DNA from: Zeus faber
Taxonomy: Eukaryota; Chordata; Actinopteri; Zeiformes; Zeidae
Direction of reading: 5' to 3'
Length of the DNA: 64,000 nucleotides
NCBI GenBank assembly: GCA_960531495.1
Contig: OY482860.1
Location: 31,088,115-31,152,114, forward strand
The position numbers were made by a program, and so were the translations under genes. How positions within the stretch are numbered: position 1 is the first letter of the stretch; every line of letters starts with the position of its first letter. The notes beneath the pieces are model-generated. The model ran no database searches and was not told the DNA's origin. It worked only from the letters and a program-made list of their open reading frames with translations. Positions 10,966 through 63,760 of the stretch are shown here, piece after piece.

Positions 10966-12860
10966 TATCTGGTCTGGTCTGATGTGGTCTGTGATCTGGT
11001 CTAGTCTGGTGGGGTCTAGTGTGGTCTGGTGTGGTCTGTGGTCTGATCTGGTGTGGTCTGTGGTCTGGTCTGGTTTGGTCTAGTGTGGTCTGGTGTGCTC
11101 TGTGGTCTGATCTGGTGTGGTCTGGTCTGGTGTGGTGTGGTCTGGTGTTGTCTTGTCTAGTGTGGTCTGGTGTGTTCTGTGGTCTGGTCTAGTCTGGTGT
11201 GGTCTAGTGTGGTCTGGTGTGGTCTGGTGTGGTCTGTGGTCTGATCTGGTGTGGTCTGTGGTCTGTGGTCTAGTCTTGTGTGGTCCAGTGTGGTCTGGTG
11301 TGGTCTGTGGTCTGATCTGGTGTGGTCTGTGGTCTGGTCTGGTGTGGTCTAGTGTTGTCTGGCCTAGTGTGGTCTGGTGTAGTCTGTGGTCTGGTCTAGT
11401 CTGGTCTGGTGTGGTCTATGGTCTGTTCTGGTGTGGTCTGTGGTCCGGTCTGGTCTGAGGTGTGGTCTAGTGTGGTGTGGTCTAGTGTGGTCTGGTGTGG
11501 TCTGTAGTCTGGTCTGGTGTGGTCTGTGGTCTGATCTAGTGTGGTCTGGTGTGGTCTGTGATGTGGTCTGGTGTGGTCTGTGGTCGAGTCTGGTCTGGTC
11601 TGGTGTGGTCTGGTCTAGTGTGGTCTGTGTTCTGGTCTAGTATGGTCTGGTCTGGTCTGGTATGGTCTGGTGTGGTCTGGGTCTGGGTCTGTTCTGGTGT
11701 GGTCTGTAGTCTGGTCTGGTGTGGTCTGTGGTCTGTGGTCTGGTATGGTCTGGTGTGGTCTGGTCTGGTGTGGTCTGTGGTCTGTGGTCTGTGGTCTGGT
11801 CTGGTCTGGTCTGGTGTAGTGTGGTCTGGTGTGGTCTGTGGTGTGGTCTGGTGTGGTCTGTGATCTGGTCTGGCGTGGTCTGGTCTGGTGTGGTCTGGTG
11901 TGGTCTGTAGTCTGGTCTGGTGTGGTCTGGTGTGGTCTGGTGTGGTCTGGTCTGGTGTGGTCAGTGGTCTGGTCTGGTGTGGTGTGGTCTGGTCTAGTGT
12001 GGTCTGGTGTGGTCTGTGGTGTGGTCTGGTCTAGTATGGTCTGGTGTGGTCTGGGTCTGTTCTGGTGTGGTCTGTAGTCTGGTCTGGTGTGGTCTGGTCT
12101 AGTGTGGTCTGTGTTCTGGTCTAGTATGGTCTGGTGTGGTCTAGTGTGGTCTGTGGTGTGGTCTGTGGAATGGTCTGGTGTGGTCTGGGTCTGTTCTGGT
12201 GTGGTCTGTAGTCTGGTCTGGTGTGGTCTGTGGTCTGGTTTGGTGTGGTCTGGTCTGGTCTAGTGTGGTCTGGTGTGGTCTGTGGTGTGGTCTGGTGTGG
12301 TCTGTGATCTGGTCTGGCGTGGTCTGGTCTAGTGTGGTCTGTGTTCTGGTCTGGTATGGTCTGGTGTGGTCTGGTGTGGTCTGTAGTCTGGTCTGGTGTG
12401 GTCCGGTCTGGTCTGGTATGGTCTGGTGTGGTCTGTGGTCTAGTCTGGTGTGGTCTGTGGTCTAGTCTGGTGTGGTGTGGTCTGGTCTGGTCTAGTGTGG
12501 TCTGGTGTGGTCTGTGGTGAGGTCTGGTGTGGTCTGTGATCTGGTCTGGTCTGGTCTGGTCTGGTCTGGTCTGGCGTGGTCTGGTCTAGTGCGGTCTGTG
12601 TTCTGGTCTGGTATGGTCTGGTGTGGTCTGGTGTGGTCTGGTGTGGTCTGTGGTCTGGTCTGGTGTGGTCTGGTGTGGTCCGTGGTGTGGTCTGGTCTGG
12701 TATGGTCTGGTGTGGTCTGGGTCTGTTCTGGTGTGGTCTGTAGTCTGGTCTGGTGTGGTCTGGTATGGTCTGGTGTGGTGTGGTCTGGTGTGGTCTGTGG
12801 TCTGGTCTGGGTCTGTTCTGGTCTGGGTCTGTTGTGGTCTGTTGTGGTCTGTTGTGGTCT
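10966..12860. repeat. TGGTCTGG satellite, block 1
   Basis: Short interlocking units of TGGTCTGG, TGTGGTCTG and TAGTGTGGTC on the + strand, with almost no adenine except in TAGT and TGATCT variants. The strand is strongly asymmetric in G+T against A+C. Longer units are visible: the variant AGTGTTGTCTGGCCTAGTG occurs at 11351 and again three times in block 2. All frames are open because the unit rarely forms stops, giving WSGLVWSVVW-type translations with no coding meaning. Confidence 0.95.
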
Positions 12861-12928
12861 TAGCAGGTCCACCAACATGAGGAGGAGGAGAATTAAAGGG
12901 AGGCTTAATGAATCAGATGCTTCATTCT
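12861..12928. other. Unique island inside the satellite
   Basis: A 68-bp stretch (AGCAGGTCCACCAACATGAG onward) that does not fit the array. It ends in CAGATGCTTCATTCT, which recurs at 16585, the outer edge of the array, so it looks like flank captured by duplication. Confidence 0.6.
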
Positions 12929-15900
12929 GGTGTGGTCTGTGGTCTGTCCTGGTGTGGTCTAGTGTTGTCTGGCCTAGTGTGGTCTGGCGTAGTCTGTGGT
13001 CTGGTCTAGTCTGTTCTGGTGTGGTCTGTGGTCCGGTCTGGTCTGAGGTGTGGTCTAGTGTGGTGTGGTCTAGTGTGGTCTGGTGTGGTCTGTAGTCTGG
13101 TCTGGTGTGGTCTGTGGTCTGATCTAGTGTGGTCTGGTGTGGTCTGTGGTGTGGTCTGGTGTGGTCTGTGGTCTGGTCTGGTCTGGTGTGGTCTGGTCTA
13201 GTGTGGTCTGTGTTCTGGTCTAGTATGGTCTGGTCTGGTCTGGCCTGGTATGGTCTGGTGTGGTCTGGGTCTGGGTCTGTTCTGGTGTGGTCTGTAGTCT
13301 GGTCTGGTGTGGTCTGGTGTGGTCTGGTGTGGTCTGGTGTGGTCTGGTCTGGTCTGGTGTGGTCTGGTCTGGTGTGGTCTGTGGTCTGTGGTCTGGTCTG
13401 GTGTGGTGTGGTGTGGTCTGGTCTGGTCTGGTCTAGTGTGGTCTGGTGTGGTCTGTGGTGTGGTCTGTGATCTGGTCTGGCGTGGTCTGGTCTGGTGTGG
13501 TCTGGTGTGGTCTGTAGTCTGGGCTGGTGTGGTCTGGTGTGGTCTGGTCTGGTGTGGTCTGTGGTCTGGTCTGGTGTGGTGTGGTCTGGTCTGGTCTAGT
13601 GTGGTCTGGTGTGGTCTGTGGTGAGGTCTGGTGTGGTCTGTGATCTGGTCTGGTCTGGTCTGTCGTGGTCTGGTGTGGTCTGGTGTGGTGTGGTCTGGTG
13701 TGGTCTGGTGTGGTCTGGTGTGGTCTGTGGTGTGGTCTGGTCTAGTATGGTCTGGTGTGGTCTGGGTCTGTTCTGGTGTGGTCTGTAGTCTGGTCTGGTG
13801 TGGTCTGGTCTAGTGTGGTCTGTGTTCTGGTCTAGTATGGTCTGGTGTGGTCTGGTGTGGTCTGTGGTGTGGTCTGTGGTATGGTCTGGTGTGGTCTGGG
13901 TCTGTTCTGGTGTGGTCTGTAGTCTGGTCTGGTGTGGTCTGTGGTCTGTGGTCTGGTCTGGTCTGGTCTGGTGTGGTCTGGTCTGGTCTAGTGTGGTCTG
14001 GTGTGGTCTGTGGTGTGGTCTGGTGTGGTCTGTGATCTGGTCTGGCGTGGTCTGGTCTAGTGTGGTCTGTGTTCTGGTCTGGTATGGTCTGGTGTGGTCT
14101 GGTGTGGTCTGTAGTCTGGTCTGGTGTGGTCCGGTGTGGTCTGGTATGGTCTGGTCTGGTGTGGTCTAGTGTTGTCTGGCCTAGTGTGGTCTGGTGTAGT
14201 CTGTGGCCTGGTCTAGTCTGTTCTGGTGTGGTCTGTGGTCCGGTCTGGTCTGAGGTGTGGTCTAGTGTGGTGTGGTCTAGTGTGGTCTGGTGTGGTCTGT
14301 AGTCTGGTCTGGTGTGGTCTGTGGTCTTATCTAGTGTGGTCTGGTGTGGTCTGTGGTGTGGTCTGGTGTGGTCTGTGGTCTGGTCTGGTCTGGTGTGGTC
14401 TGGTCTAGTGTGGTCTGTGTTCTGGTCTAGTATGGTCTGGTCTGGTCTGGTATGGTCTGGTGTGGTCTGGGTCTGGGTCTGTTCTGGTGTGGTCTGTAGT
14501 CTGGTCTGGTGTGGTCTGGTATGGTCTGGTGTGGTCTGGTCTGGACTGGTGTGGTCTGGTCTGGTGTGGTCTGTGGTCTGTGGTCTGGTCTGGTGTGGTG
14601 TGGTGTGGTCTGGTCTGGTCTGGTCTGGTCTGGTCTAGTGTGGTCTGGTGTGGTCTGTGGTGTGGTCTGTGATCTGGTCTGGCGTGGTCTGGTCTGGTGT
14701 GGTCTGGTCTGGTCTTTAGTCTGGTCTGGTGTGGTCTGGTGTGGTCTGGTCTGGTGTGGTCTGTGGTCTGGTCTGGTGTGGTGTGGTCTGGTCTGGTCTA
14801 GTGTGGTCTGGTGTGGTCTGTGGTGAGGTCTGGTGTGGTCTGTGATCTGGTCTGGTCTGTCGTGGTCTGGTGTGGTCTGGTCTGGTGTGGTGTGGTCTGG
14901 TGTGGTCTGGTGTGGTCTGTGGTGTGGTCTGGTCTAGTATGGTCTGGTGTGGTCTGGGTCTGTTCTGGTGTGGTCTGTAGTCTGGTCTGGTGTGGTCTGG
15001 TCTAGTGTGGTCTGTGTTCTGGTCTAGTATGGTCTGGTGTGGTCTGGTGTGGTCTGTGGTGTGGTCTGTGGTATGGTCTGTGATCTGGTCTGGCGTGGTC
15101 TGGTCTAGTGTGGTCTGTGTTCTGGTCTGGTATGGTCTGGTGTGGTCTGGTGAGGTCTGTAGTCTGGTCTGGTGTGGTCCGGTGTGGTCTGGTATGGTCT
15201 GGTCTGGTGTGGTCTAGTGTTGTCTGGCCTAGTGTGGTCTGGTGTAGTCTGTGGTCTGGTCTAGTCTGTTCTGGTGTGGTCTGTGGTCCGGTCTGGTCTG
15301 AGGTGTGGTCTAGTGTGGTGTGGTCTAGTGTGGTCTGGTGTGGTCTGTAGTCTGGTCTGGTGTGGTCTGTGGTCTGATCTAGTGTGGTCTGGTGTGGTCT
15401 GTGGTGTGGTCTGGTGTGGTCTGTGGTCTGGTCTGTCTGGTGTGGTCTGGTCTAGTGTGGTCTGTGTTCGGGTCTAGTATGGTCTGGTCTGGTCTGGTCT
15501 GGTCTGGTGTGGTCTGGGTCTGGGTCTGTTCTGGTGTGGTCTGTAGTCTGGTCTGGTGTGGTCTGGTGTGGTCTGGTCTGGTCTGGTGTGGTCTGGTCTG
15601 GTGTGGTCTGTGGTCTGTGGTCTGGTCTGGTGTGGTGTGGTCTGGTCTGGTCTGGTCTGGTCTAGTGTGGTCTGGTGTGGTCTGTGGTGTGGTCTGTGAT
15701 CTGGTCTGGCGTGGTCTGGTCTGGTGTGGTCTGGTGTGGTCTGTAGTCTGGTCTGGTGTGGTCTGGTGTGGTCTGGTGTGGTCTGGTCTGGTGTGGTCTG
15801 TGGTCTGGTCTGGTGTGGTGTGGTCTGGTCTGGTCTAGTGTGGTCTGGTGTGGTCTGTGGTGAGGTCTGGTGTGGTCTGTGATCTGGTCTGGTCTGGTCT

Positions 15901-16583
15901 GTCGTGGTCTGGTGTGGTCTGGTGTGGTGTGGTCTGGTGTGGTCTGGTGTGGTCTGGTGTGGTCTGTGGTGTGGTCTGGTCTAGTATGGTCTGGTGTGGT
16001 CTGGGTCTGTTCTGGTGTGGTCTGTAGTCTGGTCTGGTGTGGTCTGGTCTAGCGTGGTCTGTGTTCTGGTCTAGTATGGTCTGGTGTGGTCTGGTGTGGT
16101 CTGTGGTGTGGTCTGTGGTATGGTCTGGTGTGGTCTGGGTCTGTTCTGGTGTGGTCTGTAGTCTGATCTGGTGTGGTCTGTGGTCCGTGGTCTGGTCTGG
16201 TGTGGTCTGGTGTGGTCTGGTCTGGTCTGGTCTAGTGTGGTCTGGTGTGGTCTGTGGTGTGGTCTGGTGTGGTCTGTGATCTGGTCTGGCGTGGTCTGGT
16301 CTAGTGTGGTCTGTGTTCTGGTCTGGTATGGTCTGGTGTGGTCTGGTGTGGTCTGTAGTCTGGTCTGGTGTGGTCCGGTGTGGTCTGGTATGGTCTGGTG
16401 TGGTCTGTGGTCTAGTCTGGTGTGGTCTGTGGTCTGGTCTGGTGTGGTGTGGTGTGGTCTGGTCTGGTCTAGTGTGGTCTGGTGTGGTCTGTGGTGAGGT
16501 CTGGTGTGGTCTGTGATCTGTTTTTTTCTGGTCTGGTCTGGTCTGGCGTGGTCTGTTCTAGTGTGGTCTGTGTTCTGGTCTGT
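12929..16583. repeat. TGGTCTGG satellite, block 2
   Basis: Same unit as block 1. Higher-order duplication is marked by AGTGTTGTCTGGCCTAGTG at 12961, 14168 and 15216, with the same downstream series of variants (GTGGTCCGGTCTGGTCTGAG). The spacings are about 1207 and 1048 bp. With block 1, this satellite covers most of the col9a1-col19a1 intergenic space. Confidence 0.95.
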
Positions 16584-16951
16584 CAGATGCTTCATTCTTC
16601 AAGTTTCAGAAGTTTTGTTGGATGGTGTTGCGTGCGAGCTCCACTGAAGTTATTATTGGATGTCCATGCTACAATTAGTGCAACAAGTTCTATGAGTATT
16701 ATTAAAAACCACTACTTTCTACCACGCTAACAGAAATCTGCACTTAGGTTTGCATATGTATGATGTCACAACATGACATGGACTCATTCCCTTTTCAGAC
16801 TGTGATTGGACGGTTCGGCAAGGAGCCGTCACCGTGGAATGCTTTGGTTCCAAGAATGAAGGAAGAAATGACTGAAAAGTTCCTGGTGCGTCTGAAGCGA
16901 AGAAAGAAAAAGCACAGCAGTGGAACATGGCCCCGCCCAGATGCTGCTTCA
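16584..16951 (-). other. Presumed col19a1 3' UTR, no poly(A) signal seen
   Basis: Sequence downstream of the col19a1 stop on the - strand. I find no AATAAA or ATTAAA on the - strand between the stop and the satellite. No other feature is recognised. Confidence 0.4.
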
Positions 16952-17020
16952 GCCGCCATCGTGCATCTAGCCGCCATCTTGCGTCTAGCCAACATCTTGC
17001 GTCTAGCCGCCATCTTCTGT

Positions 17021-17023
<3 letters not shown>
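16952..17023 (-). repeat. 18-bp x4 repeat with YY1-like motifs, includes stop
   Basis: There are four 18-bp units at 16952, 16970, 16988 and 17006. Read on the - strand a unit is TAGACGCAAGATGGCGGC. AAGATGGCGGC fits the known YY1 site core; the unit at 16970 matches best and 16988 has two changes in the core. The col19a1 stop codon is the TAG of the unit at 17006-17023, and because the unit is 18 bp the other three TAGs are in the same frame. Confidence 0.9.
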
Positions 17024-58540
<41,517 letters not shown>

Positions 58541-59027
58541 CTGCGGGACAGAGGAGCATGAGTCTCATCTCATCTGACCTGACCCCCCCTGCTCCCCGGG
58601 GGTCCTTTCCAGTAAATAACACAAATTATCTGTACTGAAAGTAAGAGTTTTTACAACAGGAATCTGTACTTTTACTGCAATATTCCAACACCGTCAGGTT
58701 TTAAATTGATGTTTTCTCAGGTTCCACCTGTACTAAAACTTGTAATATTTGATTGTACATGTAATCTGCATGAGCATCATGTGCAGAACAAATATTATCT
58801 GTTATATCAAGTACTTTTACTTTTAATATTTGAAGTACATTTAAGAGCCAGTACTTATATACCCTCAGTGTGCACTTTATTAGGTACACATAGACAATCC
58901 AATCATGCCAGTATACCAGCTCTGCCATAAATGTTGCTTTATGTTTCCTATAGTGTTTGGGGTAATCTTATGTTGTCATAGAAGAGGTGTTAATTTAGTG
59001 ATATGTTTTAGCATCAAGGTCATAGTT
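58541..59027 (-). other. col19a1 intron, upstream part
   Basis: Unique sequence; CACTTTATTAGGTACACA at 58874 resembles a widespread vertebrate dispersed repeat. No exon is seen from here to 64000, so the intron is at least 5.4 kb. Confidence 0.5.
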
Positions 59028-59160
59028 GGTGGTGTTGTACTGAGCTGCATTATATTCAGAGGTGTTTCTAATATTTTGTCCCCCTCATGTATGTAAATAG
59101 GGAGGATAACAAATTAGAAACAAAACCTCTCAATATAATGCAGTTCAGTACAACACCACA
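59028..59160. repeat. Foldback (inverted-repeat) element
   Basis: The arms at about 59028-59082 and 59112-59160 are reverse complements with a few mismatches (GGTGTTGTACTGAGCTGCAT against ATGCAGTTCAGTACAACACC), around a loop of about 30 bp. This looks like a small foldback/MITE-like relic. Confidence 0.75.
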
Positions 59161-59184
59161 TTTAAAAAATAATTTCTGACTATT

Positions 59185-59352
59185 TCAATGCATCTTAATG
59201 CAGCAGTTTAATGCATCTTAATGCAGCAGTTTAATTCATCCTAATGCAGCAGTTTAATGCATCTTAATGCAGCAGTTTAATGCATCTTAATACAGCAGTT
59301 TAATGCATCTTAATGCAGCAGTTTAATGCATCTTAATGCAGCAGTTTAATGC
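59185..59352. repeat. AATGCATCTTAATGCAGCAG array
   Basis: About seven units of 23 bp (TTTAATGCATCTTAATGCAG plus CAG). Confidence 0.93.
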
Positions 59353-59878
59353 ATCTGGACGCTGCAGCAGAGCAGTTCGATCCATTGTGCGTCCTGCCAG
59401 CAGGGGGCACTGTAGCTCTGCAGCCCGACGGCCCTCGTTCTATTTGAAACACGTTTCCCCTTTCTCTCTCTCTCTTTGTGCAGTTTACTGTAAGTCCACA
59501 AATGCAGAATAAATTCATATTTGCTTTGCTTAATGCGCGCTGGCATGCAGCATCACGTTTTACAAGCAATGAGAGAAGCATGGAAAAGGAAACGTTTTTC
59601 AAAATTTCAGGTCTGGGGCATTAAAATAGGTATGGGAATGGGAATGGAAATATCACACTACTTCACTATTCAACTTCATATGAAATATTCTGATTACTTC
59701 AGCGGGAGTACTGTGGCTCTGGACAATATTCAGTTCAAAATACAGTACATATGAAATGCCACGTCCATTCTAGGATTTACTGAGAACGTTCTCCTGGTGT
59801 TTGGACGGAGGGATGAAGTGAAGACCTCCTGGATGTAGGTGACTCATCGCTGCGATTCTCTTAAAGAGATGTAGTCAC
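59353..59878 (-). other. col19a1 intron
   Basis: No feature is recognised. Confidence 0.5.
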
Positions 59879-60085
59879 TGTGTCCAGCTCCTCCAGCTCC
59901 TCAAGCTCCTCCAGCTTCTCAAGCTCCTCCAGCTTCTCAAGCTCCTCCAGCTCCTAAAGCTCCTAAAGCTCCTCCAGCTCCTATATCTCCTCCAGCTCCT
60001 AAAGCTCTTCCAGCTCTTCTAGCTCTTCCAGCTCTTCCAGCTCCTCCAACTCCTCCAGCACCTCAAGCTCCTCTAGCACATAGAA
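59879..60085. repeat. CTCCTCCAGCTCCTCAAG minisatellite
   Basis: Nine-base-related units. Confidence 0.9.
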
Positions 60086-60267
60086 GCAGATGGATTGTCC
60101 TATTAATATTTCAGCTGGAGGGGGGTAGGGCTGAAATTGACTTTGAGAATGAATTGAACCTTCAACCAGCAGCAGAGCATTATACTGCTGCTTAATACAG
60201 TTAATAGAGAAACCTCAGCAGGACACCATGTTCCTGAAATCAAAGTCAAAAGGATTTCCATCAGACA

Positions 60268-60515
60268 AGAGGCTCCATCAGAGAGGAGGCTCCATCAGAC
60301 AGGAGGTTCCATCAGGACCAGGGGGCTTCATCAAGACCAAGAGGCTCCATCAGGACCAGGAGGCTCCATCAGTAGGCTCCATCAGGACCAGGAGGCTCCA
60401 TTAGTAGGCTCCATCAGGACCAGGAGGCTCCATCAGTAGGCTCCATCAGGACCAGGAGGCTCCATCAGGACCAGGAGGCTCCATCAGACAGGAGGCTCCA
60501 TCAGGACCAGGAGGT
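60268..60515. repeat. GGCTCCATCAGGACCAGGA minisatellite
   Basis: Units of 15-20 bp with CATCAGTA and CATCAGACAG variants. Confidence 0.9.
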
Positions 60516-61077
60516 TCTTCTGGTGACTTTCTCTGCTCCTCATGCTCTGCTGCTCTCAGATCTTCTCAGTCTCCGCATGTTCGCTAAATTACGCTGTCAG
60601 CTCGATGGGTAATGTTTAAAGAGCCGCCTGGGGATGAGGAGGAGTCACTTCAGAGAGGACATGAATTGATAATAAGGAATCTGAGATCCATCTTTAATGT
60701 GGCAGCCACAGAAAGCTCTTCAACATCCAGAGCTTCAACATCCAGAGCTTCAACATCCTGAGCATCCAGATGAACAATGATATTCCACTGTTTTTAACAT
60801 TTTGCCCGTCAGGAAAGAGTAGAGACACTGAATTATTATTTTTAAATTATTAAAATGAATGTACCTGAGTGAAAAGATTGATATTACAACCAATACTACT
60901 AAAAGTCCTCTAACTCTCCCTATATTTCGAATATACTCCCTTCTACTCCCCTCTGCCTCCACCTTTACTTCACCCTACATGGAGCTAATGAGAGAATCTA
61001 CATCACCATCTACATCAGTGATGTCATGGTGTCGTCATAGAGACAACTGTATCTACACTATACACTATACTACACAC
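60516..61077 (-). other. col19a1 intron
   Basis: A short ACATCCAGAGCTTCA repeat at 60720-60768; otherwise nothing is recognised. Confidence 0.5.
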
Positions 61078-61690
61078 TATAATGCTCTGACACTGTAACG
61101 CTGTGACTGTGTAATGCAGTGACACAGTAATGCTCTGACACTGTCACGCTGTGACACTATAACACATCGACACTGTAACGCTGTTACACTGTAATGATGT
61201 TACAATGTAACGCTGACACTGTAACGCCCTGACACTGTAACGCGGTGATGCTGTAACGCCCTGACACTGTAATGCGGTGAAGCTGTAACGCCCTGACACT
61301 GTAAAACTGTGACACTGTAACACTCTGACACTGTAACACAGCAAAACTGTAACGCTCTGACACTGTAACACAGCAAAGCTGTAACACAGTGAAACTGTAA
61401 AGCTGTGACACTGTAACGCTGTGACACTGTAATTCTCTGACACTGTAATGCAGTGAAACTGTAAAGCTGTGACACTGTAACGCTGTGACACTGAAATGCT
61501 CTGACACTGTAACACAGTGAAACTGTAAAGCTGTGACACTGTAACGCTGTGACACTGTAATTCTCTGACACTGTAATGCAGTGGCAATGTAACGCTGTGA
61601 CACTGTAACACCCTGACACTGAAACACTGTAACGCTCTGATACTGTGACGCTCTGACACTATAACACTGTAACGCAGTGACACTCTAATG
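61078..61690. repeat. GACACTGTAACGCTCT minisatellite
   Basis: Units of 15-16 bp, about 38 copies. Open frames on the - strand (SVTVSQRYSVTALQ type) are repeat translations. Confidence 0.95.
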
Positions 61691-61853
61691 CTGTGCTTCT
61701 CTGAAATATGTTGCATTTTAAGCGTTTCCCTTGAACGCAACATCGGCTGACGTAATGACGCAAGTTTTCTGAGTGCTGGTGACACGCAGAATTACCAATA
61801 CAAGGATACACTTGCGTGTTCTGACTATATGAGAAGGTGTCTGTCTACTACCT

Positions 61854-62152
61854 TGTGATGTGGGGACAGGATGGTTTGAGCAGCCACACCTGACCTGGAT
61901 CTAGGTGATTGGGTCAGGGTGTCTGCATACCCGTTGCTCGGTGGTTGGGTTAACGAGCAGCAGGTTAAAACCCCTATCCTCCCACTCACTCAGGTTAGGA
62001 GCCCTGTCATGACATGTTCTATCTGCTCCTAATTCCACCTAGCCTCTTCTCTACAATAAACTGATGTCTACAACCCATCGTCGTCTGTGTCTCTGTGCCG
62101 GAGGGCCCTGGAAATGCTACTTGGGGGGCGTGTGGCAGGCGGAACTGCCACA
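61854..62152 (+). mobile_element. LTR of a Ty3/gypsy-type element
   Basis: About 299 bp from TGTGATGTGG to ACTGCCACA, with TG...CA ends. CAATAAACTG at 62055 and a TTAAAACCCC promoter-like site at 61965 favour the + orientation. The neighbouring internal region (from 62153) is on the - strand, so LTR and body point in opposite directions. Confidence 0.72.
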
Positions 62153-63760
62153 TACCGACACGACACAGAGAGACGGGAGGCAGACGAAGCATGGACTCCA
62201 CCTCCTGGTTTGCCCGCTCCGTCTGGCCGTTGGTCTGGGGGTGGAAACCGGAGGAGAGACTGACCTGTGCCCCCAGGGCCGAGCAGAAGGCGCGCCAGAC
62301 CTGGGAGGTGAACTAGGGATGCTGTGGCGGCGGAACATTGCTGCCACGAGCAGGTCTGCGGTCTCCCTTGCCGATGGTAGTTTGGGCAAGGCGAGGAAGT
62401 GAGCCGCTTTAGAAAAGCGGTCCACCACTGTGAGGATTGCAGTGCTACCCCGGGATGGTGGGAGACCGCTGACAAAGGGCGATGTGGGACCAAGGATGAG
62501 TCAGGATGGGTAGGGGGCGGAGGGGGCCGGAGCGGGGTCGGGTGGAGGTCTTGGACCGGGCGCAGGCGAAGACGAAGGACCGGGTGTCAGGGAGCAGGGT
62601 CGGCCACCAGAAGCGCTGTTGGACAACGGCCAGGGTGCGGGTGATCCCGGGATGGCAGCTGAGGCGGGAGGCATGGGCTCACTGCAGAACCTGGGAGTGT
62701 GCGGTGTCAGGGACGAACAGGCCGTTAGGGGTTCCGGTACCTGGGTTGGGCCGGTGTTCCCGCGCTCGGGTGACAAGAGACTCGATTTCCCAGGTGAGCG
62801 TGGTGGCAAGGCAAGGGGGTGGAAGGATGGGTTCTGGATCCCCAGCATTCTCCTCTGCCGTGAACACGCGGGACAGGGCGTCAGGCTTGGTGTTCTTGGT
62901 GCCTGGGCGGTAGGATAGAGAGAAGTTAAACCGGCCGAAGAACAACGCCCACCTGGCCTGCCCGGAGTTGAGCCGCTTCGCTGTCCGGATATAGGCCAGG
63001 TTCTTATGATCTGTCTAGACGACGAAGGGGTGGTTTGCTCCCTCAAGCCAGTGGCGCCACTCCTCCAGGGCTAGTTTGACGGCCAGGAGTTCCCGGTTGC
63101 CCACGACATAGTTGCGTTCGGGTGGGGGTGAGCCTGCGGGAGAGAAAGGCACAGGGGTGGAGCTTACCGTCGGTTGGAGAGCTCTGAGACAGTACCGCTC
63201 CGACCCCCGTGTCTGAAGCGTCCACCTTTACCACGAACTGGAGGTTGGCGTCGGGCTGGGCCAAGACCGGGGCCGACGAAAAGCGGCTTTTGAGGTTGAG
63301 GAATGCAGCCTCGGCCGCGGGGGTCCATTTGAAACCTACTGCGGTGGAGGTAAGATCTGAGAGGGGAGCGGCGATACAGCTGAAGTTTCGGATGAAGCGC
63401 CGGTAAAAGTTTGCAAAACCGAGGAAGCGTTGGAGTTGCTTCCTATTGTTTGGGGTTGGCCAGTCTGTCATGCCGGCCACCTTTTTGGGGTCCATTTTGG
63501 GCGAGAGGGTAGCTGGGAGCAGAGGACGGGAGAGAGGGTTGGAGCTGGAGCGGCCGGAACGTAACCCTACCGAGGAGTTGTCCAGCCGGCAGGTGGCATG
63601 GAGGTGTCCTGGACCGCCGCAATACAGACAGGCGCCGGTCTGTATGCGGCGGGCTCGCTCCTGAATAAATACTGTGTGGGTGATGAAGGTAATTGGTCCC
63701 AGGTGTGTGAAATTGGCCGAAGGGAGCAGCTGCGGATGGGTCAAGAGCAGCCTCTAGTGG
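62153..63760 (-). pseudogene. Ty3/gypsy-type gag-pol remnant, deleted and frameshifted
   Basis: Reading on the - strand from 63744, there is a gag zinc knuckle [14 protein letters not shown] (C-x2-C-x4-H-x4-C), then at once the end of reverse transcriptase and RNase H ([17 protein letters not shown] near 63430, [16 protein letters not shown] near 63210). Further on are the RNase H end ([15 protein letters not shown] near 62900) and integrase core pieces ([16 protein letters not shown] near 62410). Protease and the catalytic RT part are missing between zinc knuckle and RNase H. Frame changes near 63100 and 62400 and truncation of integrase near 62170 make it non-functional. Such elements encode particles that reverse-transcribe and integrate their own copies. 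Confidence 0.83.

Noticed and set aside
11117-16516. Long + strand open frames rich in W, S, G, L and V (up to about 196 codons)
   Set aside because: They are translations of the TGGTCTGG satellite, open in several frames at once, with no start context, splice logic or non-repeat content.
61144-61785. 213-codon - strand frame (SVTVSQRYSVTALQ)
   Set aside because: All three - strand frames are open across the GACACTGTAACGCTCT array.
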